From the NCBI GenBank assembly GCA_050696075.1, contig JBOGUF010000018.1, positions 9,123 to 73,122 on the forward strand: a stretch of DNA of 64,000 nt, written 5' to 3'. Below, in pieces: positions 34,868 to 41,823 of this stretch. Position 1 is the first letter of the stretch. Each line of letters begins with the position of its first letter. Under the pieces are notes generated by a model. It did not search any database. It was given only the letters and a program-made list of their open reading frames with translations, and was not told the origin of the DNA. Both the position numbers and the translations under genes were made by a program. The DNA comes from JBOGUF01 sp050696075. Its GTDB lineage: Bacteria; Chloroflexota; Chloroflexia; Thermomicrobiales; UBA6265.

Positions 34868-35782
34868 ATGGTAGACCTGGCCGATCAGTATCGGGGGTGC
34901 CTGCTCGGATTGGCCTGCGCGGACGCCCTAGGCGGGCCGGTTGAGTTTCTGTCGCGCGCCGAGATTGCTCGCCTTCATCCGAATGGGCCGCGCGAGTTCA
35001 CCGGCGGGGGGTGGCTGCATCTCGCGCCTGGCGAGATCACCGATGACACGCAAATGACGCTGGCGCTGGCTCAGAGCCTGGCAACGGGCGGTCCCCTCGA
35101 CATGGCGGACGTCGCAGCGCGCTTCATCGCATGGGCGGAAACCAAACCGAAAGACATCGGCACCACGACGCGGGCCGCAATCGATCTGCTCGCCCGCGGC
35201 GTCCCCTGGGACGAGGCAGGCGAACGGGTTCAGGCGGCGGCGTTGCCGCGCGGCGCGGCGGCGAACGGCTCGGTGATGCGTTGCGCGCCGGTCGCACTCC
35301 GCTTTCGCGGTGACTTGCCCGCGCTCGTGCAGGCGTCGATCGACACCAGCCGGGTGACGCACGCCGATCCGCGCTGCACATGGGGCACCGTCGCGGTCAA
35401 CCAGGCGATCGCTTTTCTCCTCGATGGCGGCAGCGTTCGGGATGCGATCGCGGCCGCGGTGGTCGACGTGCGGGAGTCGCGAGTCATCGAGGCGGTTTAC
35501 ACCGCGAGCCGGCGCGGGCGGGACGAGATCCGCTCCGGTGGATTTGTGCTCGATACGATCGTCGCCGCCTTTTGGTCGCTGTCGAGCAACGACAATTTCG
35601 AGGAGACGGTCGTCGCCTCCGTCGCGCTCGGCGACGACGCGGACACGACCGGCGCGGTTGCCGGCGCCCTGGCGGGGGCGCACTACGGGGCGTCCGCCAT
35701 TCCCGATCGATGGCTTGATTTGTTGCAGCCGCGCGCGGAACTGGAGGCGTTGGCTGATCGCCTGTTTGAGCTGAGCAAGTAG
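34868..35782 (+). CDS. ADP-ribosylglycohydrolase family protein
   Basis: This 304-residue protein has the family layout: YRGCLLGLACADALGGPVEF at the N-terminus, the first metal-binding block ITDDTQM at residues 57-63, AAANGSVMRCAPVAL in the middle and the second metal block GDDADTTGAVAGALAG near residue 255. Known members remove ADP-ribose from proteins, nucleic acids or small molecules, but many bacterial members have unknown substrates. It is 33 bases after the GH4 gene on the same strand, and could act on a glycosyl compound related to that locus; that is inference. Confidence 0.9.
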   Translation: MVDLADQYRGCLLGLACADALGGPVEFLSRAEIARLHPNGPREFTGGGWLHLAPGEITDDTQMTLALAQSLATGGPLDMADVAARFIAWAETKPKDIGTTTRAAIDLLARGVPWDEAGERVQAAALPRGAAANGSVMRCAPVALRFRGDLPALVQASIDTSRVTHADPRCTWGTVAVNQAIAFLLDGGSVRDAIAAAVVDVRESRVIEAVYTASRRGRDEIRSGGFVLDTIVAAFWSLSSNDNFEETVVASVALGDDADTTGAVAGALAGAHYGASAIPDRWLDLLQPRAELEALADRLFELSK

Positions 35783-35818
35783 CATCGTTAGGGGCGGAGC
35801 CACACCCCTTCCGCGCGA

Positions 35819-36901
35819 TTACAACGCGGGTTCCGCCAGTTTCAGGTACCGGCGGACGCTGGCGCGGTTGCGGGGGTCGTCGGCGAGGCCGAGGATGGCG
35901 AGGAGGTCGTCTTCGTCGGCGCCCTCCTTGGCGCGCTCGACGGCGAAGGTGTGGCGAAGGACTTGGGGCGTCACCGCCTTTTGGATGCCGGCCGCGCGCC
36001 GCACGCGCTCGACCATGCCGTTGATCGCCTGAAACCCGAAGGGGAAGAGGAGGTCGATCGGCTGGCGACGGTCAAGGTAGTCGGCGTAAATGGCGGCAAA
36101 CTCCCGGTTGGTCGCCAGCTTGCGTTCTTTTCCACGCTTGGTGACGTCGTCGTAGAAGACGTAGACGACCGGGTTTTCGTCCGCGGTGAGGTCAACGTGC
36201 TCGCGCCGCAGCGCCAGGAGCTCGCCCCGCGTCAAGCCGAGGCGCATCATCAGCCAGATCGCGGTCAGGCACCAGGCCTCGTCCTCGGCGGCGGCGTCCA
36301 GGAAGCGTTCCTGCTCGTCGGCGAAGAGGGGCACCGGGGATTTGAGTTGGATGTTGTGCGGGTAGAAGCCGTCGGTCGGGTCCTCACTCAGCACCCGGGC
36401 GTCTTCGATCAGGAACTGAAAGAAGCGGCGGGCGGAGGTGAGGCGGCGCTTGCGTGTCGAGCGGTTGTTGGCCAGGCCGAGGAAGGTCGCGATATCCGAC
36501 CGGCTCAGCCGGTTGATCGGCTTGGGACCGGTCTGTTCCTCGAGCTTCACCAGGTCGTAGGAATAGGACTCGATCGTGTTCGGCGGCCGGTTCGCCTGTT
36601 CGAGTTCACGGCGGTACCAGGCCCGCGCCAGATCGAGGCGGCTGGTCGGCTGCAGCGGCGGCATCCCGCCGAGGAGTGGCTTGAGCTCGCCGGCCGGGCC
36701 CGGCGCGAAGAGCGGGAGCTGATCGGGAACGACGTCCGCCGCCGCGCGCTCCATCTGGAGCAGGCGTGAGTCGTCGGTGTAAGGCGCCTCGCGCTCTTCG
36801 GTGGTGAGCACGTCGGTTCGCCGGCGGCGGCGCGTCGGCGGCGCGCCTTCTTCGAAGGCTTGCTGGTGGGCGTCGGAGGACGAAGAGCGGCGCGTCGGCA
36901 T
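35819..36901 (-). CDS. Tyrosine recombinase-like protein with altered active site
   Basis: The 360-residue protein has a basic, low-complexity N-terminal extension (about 1-80), a SAM-like core-binding domain (about 85-165, PNTIESYSYDLVKLEEQ) and a tyrosine-recombinase catalytic fold (about 180-355). Checked by eye against the usual pattern GLR..E / K / HxLRH / LGH / Y, it reads GLTRGE (T214 instead of the first Arg), K245/K248, PQVLRH (Q313 instead of His; R316 kept), LGLA (L339 instead of His) and a retained Tyr (Y352 in RRYLKL). Catalysis is therefore doubtful. GGAGGGAA precedes the ATG. No attachment site or mobile element surrounds it, which argues for a domesticated DNA-binding role. 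Confidence 0.8.
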   Translation of the reverse strand: MPTRRSSSSDAHQQAFEEGAPPTRRRRRTDVLTTEEREAPYTDDSRLLQMERAAADVVPDQLPLFAPGPAGELKPLLGGMPPLQPTSRLDLARAWYRRELEQANRPPNTIESYSYDLVKLEEQTGPKPINRLSRSDIATFLGLANNRSTRKRRLTSARRFFQFLIEDARVLSEDPTDGFYPHNIQLKSPVPLFADEQERFLDAAAEDEAWCLTAIWLMMRLGLTRGELLALRREHVDLTADENPVVYVFYDDVTKRGKERKLATNREFAAIYADYLDRRQPIDLLFPFGFQAINGMVERVRRAAGIQKAVTPQVLRHTFAVERAKEGADEDDLLAILGLADDPRNRASVRRYLKLAEPAL

Positions 36902-37008
36902 CGCGGTTCCCTCCCCAGCCGCGCGGCATACGCCGGCGGTCCGTCCTGGCCAGCCTAGGCAGGCCGATGGGGCTTGTCAAGGTTCAGCGACCGTGGGCGA
37001 GGGCTTGG

Positions 37009-37014
37009 TAGACT
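37009..37014 (+). promoter_or_regulatory. -10 box TAGACT of the cupin gene
   Basis: TAGACT matches the recurrent TANACT motif and lies 43 bases before the cupin start, allowing a short leader that carries the AAAGGAG ribosome site. Confidence 0.4.
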
Positions 37015-37056
37015 CTGTTCCGCGGGGCTGATCAAACGCCGAAAGGAGCTTGCACA

Positions 37057-37488
37057 ATGGCGCCACGTCACGAGACGACACCCGTTCCAGACGAGCCGGT
37101 CTTTGCGCGGCCGGTGACCGAGCCAGCGACCGAGGACCTCGCGTTTCAGCCGGTCTGGGCACGAAAGGACGACTTGCCGACGTTCGCGCCCATCACCGGA
37201 CTCTACATGCAGTCGATGACAGGCGGGCGGATCATGGTGAATTGGGTGACCATCGAGCCGAATCAGGCGGTGCCGCGCCATCAGCACCCGCACGAGCAAG
37301 CCGGCGTCATGCTGGAGGGCACTCTGGCGCTGACGATTGGCGACGAGACGCGGACGCTGCGCCCCGGCGACGCGTACGCCATCCCGCCCGATTTGCCGCA
37401 TAACGCCGTGGCCGGCGACGAGGGCTGCGTTGTCCTCGACATTTTCTCCCCGCCCCGCGACGACTACATCGCAATGGTCGATCAGTAG
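37057..37488 (+). CDS. Cupin domain-containing protein
   Basis: This 143-residue protein is a single-domain cupin. The first cupin motif appears as PRHQHPHEQAGVMLEG and the second as LRPGDAYAIPPDLPHN, together giving a three-His metal site. Upstream residues MQSMTGGRIMVNWVTIEP form the preceding strand. Such proteins may be isomerases, dioxygenases or sensors, and nothing here decides which. AAAGGAGCTT lies before the ATG. It is followed after 101 bases by an ArsR-type regulator that has its own promoter. Confidence 0.88.
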   Translation: MAPRHETTPVPDEPVFARPVTEPATEDLAFQPVWARKDDLPTFAPITGLYMQSMTGGRIMVNWVTIEPNQAVPRHQHPHEQAGVMLEGTLALTIGDETRTLRPGDAYAIPPDLPHNAVAGDEGCVVLDIFSPPRDDYIAMVDQ

Positions 37489-37490
37489 TT

Positions 37491-37558
37491 TGTGATCTGG
37501 CACACAAACGGTATTGACCGGTTAGGGATATGCTGATATCATCATTGCCAGATCGCAC
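37491..37558. promoter_or_regulatory. Promoter with flanking inverted repeat ahead of the ArsR-type gene
   Basis: TTGACC at 37514-37519 and TATCAT at 37537-37542 have 17-bp spacing. They are bracketed by an inverted pair: TGTGATCTGGCA at 37491-37502 and TGCCAGATCGCA at 37546-37557, matching at 11 of 12 positions. The downstream arm covers the expected start point. The arrangement suits repression by a dimer or tetramer binding both arms, most simply the ArsR-type protein itself. Confidence 0.5.
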
Positions 37559-37589
37559 GGTATCGATGGACGGTGGTTGAGGGCTCCCC

Positions 37590-38726
37590 ATGGGCGAGCT
37601 AGTGGTCGGAAAACCGGCGCTTCAAGTCAATTTCGTCGTTTCGTTGCCGCTCGATCTCGTGTCGGTGATGTCGCTCCTCTATCGCGCGGTGCCTGGGAGC
37701 GGGTTGGACCCTTGGATGGTGACGGCGCGCCGCACGATGCCGGCGGAGTTGCGGGCCGATATCGATCTGCTCCACGGCTTCACCGGCCGAATGCTCTATT
37801 ACATGGAAGAGCCGGCCATGCGGTTCGAGCCCTTGCGGCCCGATCGTGTGGACGCGGAAATGGGAGAGTTCCTTGGGTTTCTCGAGGAGTTGCCAGCAGA
37901 CGAGTTCCGCGCGATGGCGGGCAACGCGCTAGAGCGCGTTCACCGCGATCTCGGCACTGGTCTGAAGGCGCCAGAGTTCGAGGATGACGCGGCGTGGCGG
38001 ATGTTCCTCCAGCCCGGCCTGACCACGGCGCACATCGACGAGGTAGTCGAGCTGATCGGCGATCCGGCGGAGCTGAAGCGCCGCACGATCGCGCTGATCG
38101 ACGGGATTTGGAGCGACGTCTACGCCGGGGAATTTGTGAAGCGGCGGCCGGCGCTCGAAGAAGCGGCGGCCCTGGCGACGCAGACCGGCGGTCGCGGGTT
38201 TGGGATGGCGTTCGCCGACCTGACCGGTAACCGGTTGCCGTCGACGCTGGTCTCGGGACTGAACGACGTCGAGCAGGTGGCGTTTTGCCCGGCCTATCAC
38301 CTCGGCTCGTTCGTGAGTTACGTGCTTTATCCACCGGCGCTCGTGGTCTTCTTTGGCGCGCCGGAGTTGCTAGAGCGGTCCCAACCGCGGACCGGTGAGC
38401 TGAATGGGCGCCGGCCCGCCGAGCCGGTGCCACTGATCGACCCGATCAGCGGCACGGTCGCGACCGAGGAGTTGCTCGACGGCCTGCGGGCGCTGGGCGA
38501 CGCGAACCGGTTGCGGATCGTCGATCTGCTGGCGGGGCGAGAGTTGTACGCACAGGAGATCGTCGGGCGGCTGGGGATCGCACAGTCCGCGGTATCACGG
38601 CACCTCTCGGTGTTGGAACGGGCAGGGATCGTGACGGTCCGGCCGCGCGGCGGTAGCAAGTATTACGCGGTCGAGTGTGGCCGCCTCAGTGCCTTGGCAG
38701 ACGCCTTGCGAACACGAGGTCACTAG
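37590..38726 (+). CDS. ArsR/SmtB-type regulator with long N-terminal domain (DUF5937-like)
   Basis: The 378-residue protein carries a winged helix-turn-helix at its C-terminus (about 295-370: LLDGLRALGDANRLRIVDLLAG, then LYAQEIVGRLGIAQSAVSRHLSVLERAGIV), preceded by an unusually long N-terminal domain of about 290 residues. This architecture is found in actinobacterial and chloroflexal regulators with a DUF5937-like domain of unknown ligand. No classical ArsR metal-binding Cys pair is seen in the helix-turn-helix region. The promoter is flanked by a 12-bp inverted repeat that may be its operator. Confidence 0.83.
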   Translation: MGELVVGKPALQVNFVVSLPLDLVSVMSLLYRAVPGSGLDPWMVTARRTMPAELRADIDLLHGFTGRMLYYMEEPAMRFEPLRPDRVDAEMGEFLGFLEELPADEFRAMAGNALERVHRDLGTGLKAPEFEDDAAWRMFLQPGLTTAHIDEVVELIGDPAELKRRTIALIDGIWSDVYAGEFVKRRPALEEAAALATQTGGRGFGMAFADLTGNRLPSTLVSGLNDVEQVAFCPAYHLGSFVSYVLYPPALVVFFGAPELLERSQPRTGELNGRRPAEPVPLIDPISGTVATEELLDGLRALGDANRLRIVDLLAGRELYAQEIVGRLGIAQSAVSRHLSVLERAGIVTVRPRGGSKYYAVECGRLSALADALRTRGH

Positions 38727-39104
38727 TCGGCAAACGGTTCGGCCATGGCACAGATCGTGCAACGAGGCGCGGTGACCTCGCAACACGGCAAATACCTAAG
38801 CGTCAAGGTGTCGTGGAACCTTAACAACTGAGTGCGTGTTCGTTCCCGGCAGGGCCGCCCAACGGCCTCGGCCTTTTGGGGCGAACGGACTTGGATCGGC
38901 GGCGCCACGGCGTGGTCGCTCGGGTCCATCTTACTTAGCCCTCACAGGCGGCGTTAGCCGGTCGCCTGGCAGATCTTCCTCGTTCTTCCTCTTTAGCGGG
39001 GCGTGATTCCGCGGTTCGCCGCAAACGAATCCCGTTTCCGCTCCTCTACACTCCCTCTCCGACGCTTGATCTTTCGATCACGGTCAAGCTGGACATCCTC
39101 GGCA
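38727..39104. other. Gene-free stretch upstream of a structured element
   Basis: No frame here looks protein-coding on either strand. A TACACT box at 39047-39052 on the plus strand, about 60 bases before the structured element at 39105, could start a small transcript. Otherwise I see nothing definite. Confidence 0.4.
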
Positions 39105-39189
39105 GTGGTCGAACAGACAGGAGCGCCCGGCGCGATTTGCGCCGGGCGCGGCTGTTTAACGGACCGCGCGCGCCTGTCTGCACGACCAC
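39105..39189. ncRNA. Candidate structured non-coding element with nested stems
   Basis: An outer stem pairs GTGGTCG (39105-39111) with CGACCAC (39183-39189); after a 2x2 internal loop a second stem pairs CAGACAGG (39114-39121) with CCTGTCTG (39173-39180). Inside it is a perfect 11-bp hairpin, GCGCCCGGCGC (39123-39133), loop GATTT, GCGCCGGGCGC (39139-39149), followed by 23 unpaired bases. All 26 pairs are Watson-Crick. It lies in a 545-base gap without genes. The strand is unknown because the structure is nearly symmetric; it does not resemble tRNA, tmRNA, SRP RNA or RNase P RNA. It may be a small RNA or a bidirectional terminator. Confidence 0.5.
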
Positions 39190-39271
39190 GTGATGGCGAT
39201 CGCTGAAAGGCATCTCCCCCGCGGGGCGGACGAAAGAGATTCTTCACGAGCGCGGAATGACGGGTGGGGAT

Positions 39272-39829
39272 TCAGTTGCCAGCAGGGGCAGTGCCGACCG
39301 GTTGGCGGCGGACGAGTTTAGGGCGAAAGATGTAGGCGAGTTCGGACGCGAGCACGACAGCGTCCTCGTCGCGGCCAGCCAACTCGTAGCCCCCGACGGC
39401 GGCGTGTTGGCCGTTGCGCGGTAGCGCCCAGAAGGTCGGCACCCTCGATAAATCGAGAGCCGGATCGAGGGTTGCGGCCTCCGCGAACAGGTCGCGCGCC
39501 TGATCGAAGCGCCCGTCTCGCGCCTGCATGAGCGCACGCACAGCGGCAGCCCGCGCCTTTCGCTCACTGACCGTGAGCGGATCGGACGTCGCAACCGGAC
39601 TCCGTGCTACATCGTCTACACCGACGTCGCCGCGAGCAACCACGTCGATACGATGGGCCACGTGCCCTTCAGCGTCGAACAGATCCAAGGAGCTCGGGAG
39701 GAAGGCCACGTTCCCACCGGAATCGCCCGCCGTCCATTGCCCCGATCGTCTCAAGAGGCGGGAGAGCCGGCGTCGCCAACGTTCCATCGTCAGTTCCATC
39801 ACGTAAATCGCCGGTCCTGAGATGACCAT
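39272..39829 (-). CDS. Hypothetical protein, possibly TPR-like
   Basis: I do not recognise this 185-residue protein. Its C-terminal half, AVRALMQARDGRFDQARDLFAEAATLDPALDLSRVPTFWALPRNGQHAAV as read in short blocks, contains one helix pair resembling a tetratricopeptide unit (GRFDQARDLFAEAATLDP). The N-terminus is basic (RWRRRLSRLLRR). The ATG at 39829 was preferred to the open frame up to 39922 because an AGGAAA lies upstream and the longer part runs into the repeat cluster of the divergent spacer. It is divergent from the sirtuin gene and may share its control region. Confidence 0.6.
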   Translation of the reverse strand: MVISGPAIYVMELTMERWRRRLSRLLRRSGQWTAGDSGGNVAFLPSSLDLFDAEGHVAHRIDVVARGDVGVDDVARSPVATSDPLTVSERKARAAAVRALMQARDGRFDQARDLFAEAATLDPALDLSRVPTFWALPRNGQHAAVGGYELAGRDEDAVVLASELAYIFRPKLVRRQPVGTAPAGN

Positions 39830-39910
39830 CCCCGCTTTTCCTGTCTCGTCTTGCCCGCCGGCTGGGAGCGGCCATGGGCGGTCGCGCGACATCGCGGGGA
39901 CGCTCGATCG

Positions 39911-39967
39911 GTGTCCGTACACAGTGCGTACACGGCACGTATGCTAGCATCGATAGTGTACGTACAC
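39911..39967. promoter_or_regulatory. Cluster of CGTACAC repeats, candidate operator
   Basis: CGTACAC occurs at 39916, 39927 and 39961, with a variant CGTATGC at 39938, so the first three sites are spaced by 11 bp and the last by about two turns more. Two of them form 12-bp palindromes: GTGTACGTACAC (39956-39967, perfect) and GTGTCCGTACAC (39911-39922, one mismatch). Helical phasing in the divergent spacer between the hypothetical gene and the sirtuin gene suggests cooperative binding of a regulator. Confidence 0.6.
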
Positions 39968-40001
39968 AAGGGGGCGTGGCACGGGTAGGGAAGCGACGCG
40001 G

Positions 40002-40007
40002 TACACT
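40002..40007 (+). promoter_or_regulatory. -10 box TACACT of the sirtuin gene, leaderless start
   Basis: TACACT is separated from the sirtuin ATG by only seven bases, so transcription should begin at or within a base of the start codon. No ribosome binding site precedes the ATG, in agreement with a leaderless message. Confidence 0.55.
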
Positions 40008-40014
40008 TTCGGCC

Positions 40015-40872
40015 ATGACGGCCTTTGCTTCGGCTTCTCCCTCGTGGGACACGCAAGACCAATCGCCGACAGACTTTGATGCGGACGATCTCGCACCGCT
40101 GGCAGGGCTCATTGCCCTCGGCCGGCGCAGCGAGCGGATCGTCGCCTTCACCGGCGCCGGCATCAGCACCGAGTCGGGCATCCCCGATTACCGTGGACCG
40201 GGCGGCGTCTGGGAGCGCAACGCCGCGCCGATCCTGAGCGACTTCCAAACGAACCCGTCGACGCGGCGCGAGTACTGGCGTCGCCGGCGCACCGGCTACC
40301 GCAAACTGGCGGACGCGATGCCCAATCAGGGACACCGCGCCCTTGCCGCGCTCGCCACCGCCGGCCGGGTGACGGCGGTGATCACTCAGAACATCGACGG
40401 TCTCCACCAAAAGGCGGGGAACGATCCGGATCAGGTGATCGAGTTGCACGGCACGGCCCATCGTGTCCGCTGCCTCGACTGCGGGACGACCTGGCCCGCA
40501 TCCGCGATCCAGGATCGACTTGTCGACAGCGACGACGAGCCGCGCTGCGAGCGATGCGGCGGACCACTCCGCGGCGCGACGATCCTGTTCGGCGAGTCGT
40601 TGCCCGCCGACGCGCTCCAGCGCGCGGTCGAGGCGGCGCGCGATTGTGACCTGATGCTGGTGGTCGGCAGCTCCCTGATCGTCAAGCCGGCGGCACAGTT
40701 ACCCTTGCTTGCCAAGCGCGTAGGGGCGGGCTTGGCGATCGTCAATCGCACCGACACGCCGCTCGATCAGCTGGCGGACGTCCGGATCGAGGGCGAGGCC
40801 GGCCCGACGCTGGGCGCGCTCGCGACGGCGCTGCTGGGCGACGGTTGGGATCAGCGGTCCTGGATCGACTAG
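40015..40872 (+). CDS. NAD-dependent protein deacylase, sirtuin family
   Basis: The 285-residue protein is a Sir2-type NAD-dependent deacylase. The NAD-binding motif GAGISTESGIPDYRG, TQNIDGLH, the catalytic His of ELHGTAH, a four-Cys zinc site (CLDCG and CERCGG) and GSSLIVKPAAQLP are all present. It removes acyl groups from lysines in the cytosol. The ATG at 40015 was chosen because it lies seven bases after a TACACT box; the longer frame from 39874 would read through the operator-like repeats. It is followed by lgt after 48 bases. Confidence 0.92.
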   Translation: MTAFASASPSWDTQDQSPTDFDADDLAPLAGLIALGRRSERIVAFTGAGISTESGIPDYRGPGGVWERNAAPILSDFQTNPSTRREYWRRRRTGYRKLADAMPNQGHRALAALATAGRVTAVITQNIDGLHQKAGNDPDQVIELHGTAHRVRCLDCGTTWPASAIQDRLVDSDDEPRCERCGGPLRGATILFGESLPADALQRAVEAARDCDLMLVVGSSLIVKPAAQLPLLAKRVGAGLAIVNRTDTPLDQLADVRIEGEAGPTLGALATALLGDGWDQRSWID

Positions 40873-40920
40873 ATTGTGGTGGCCAGATCTGGCTGCCTTT
40901 GACGCAACGGGAGCCAACGC

Positions 40921-41790
40921 GTGCCGACGCTCGACAACCCGGTCGCCTTTTCACTCTTTGGGGCCGACATTCGCTGGTACGCGATCTTCATCCTAACCGG
41001 GATTGTCGCGGCGATCCTCGTCGCCCAATGGCTGGCGCGGCGGCGGGGCATGAATCCCCACTTTATCCTGGACGTGGCGCCGCCGGTCGTCCTCGGCGCT
41101 ATCGTCGGGGCGCGGCTCTATTACCTCCTCTTGCAAGCAGGCCACTACTTAGACAACCCCGGCGATGCGCTGAACGTTCGTCTCGGCGGCCTCACGATCC
41201 ATGGGGCGCTGGCGGCGGGCATCGCCATCTTCGCCTACCTGTGCTGGCGCCGTGGATATCGGTTTCTAGCCTGGGCCGACCTCGTGATCGCCGGCGTGCC
41301 GATCGGGCAGGCGATTGGCCGCTGGGGCAATTGGGCGAACCAGGAGGCATTCGGCACGCCGACCGATCGACCGTGGGCGGTCACGATCGCGCCTGATCGT
41401 CGGCCGGCCGAATACGCCGCATCGAGCACCTTCCACCCGACCTTCCTCTATGAGGGCATCCTCAACCTGTTGATCGCCGGGGTCCTGATCTGGATCGTCT
41501 TAAGGATGCCGCGATCGCGCTGGTGGCGGGAAGGCGACGCGCTCTGGGTCTACTTGATGCTCTATGGCGCCGCCCGCTTCGTCATCGAACGGGTTCGCAC
41601 CGACAGCCTCTACATCGGCCCCCTGCCCGCGGCCTACTGGCTGAGTTTCGCGCTCGTCTTCGGCGGCCTCGCCATGCTCGCGTTACGCCACACCGTCTGG
41701 CCTGGACGCAACGCTGATCCGTATCCGGACCCGACGCCAACCCAACCCCGCGCGGTCGAATCCGGCGCTCCTGCTCCCGATGGCGGCTAG
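40921..41790 (+). CDS. lgt: Prolipoprotein diacylglyceryl transferase
   Basis: This 289-residue integral membrane enzyme transfers diacylglycerol from phosphatidylglycerol to the lipobox Cys of prolipoproteins, the first step of lipoprotein maturation. It starts at GTG. Diagnostic motifs are GGLTIHGALAAG, the signature GQAIGRWGNWANQEAFG, FHPTFLYE and ARFVIERVRTDS. About seven hydrophobic segments are visible. It implies that exported lipoproteins exist in this organism. It probably shares a transcript with the sirtuin and the ArgH-like gene 33 bases downstream. Confidence 0.94.
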   Translation: MPTLDNPVAFSLFGADIRWYAIFILTGIVAAILVAQWLARRRGMNPHFILDVAPPVVLGAIVGARLYYLLLQAGHYLDNPGDALNVRLGGLTIHGALAAGIAIFAYLCWRRGYRFLAWADLVIAGVPIGQAIGRWGNWANQEAFGTPTDRPWAVTIAPDRRPAEYAASSTFHPTFLYEGILNLLIAGVLIWIVLRMPRSRWWREGDALWVYLMLYGAARFVIERVRTDSLYIGPLPAAYWLSFALVFGGLAMLALRHTVWPGRNADPYPDPTPTQPRAVESGAPAPDGG

Positions 41791-41823
41791 CCGTTACGTC
41801 AACTCATCCACGAAGGGACCGGC

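Noticed and set aside
35819..37056. Integrative element bounded by the tyrosine recombinase
   Set aside because: No direct repeats, tRNA target, excisionase or cargo genes lie around it, and the neighbours look like ordinary chromosomal genes.
39192..39262. Fourth copy of the dispersed palindrome
   Set aside because: Only short blocks (GGCATCTCCCCCGCG, GGAATGACGGG) match and the terminal inverted repeat is lost, so at most a decayed relic.
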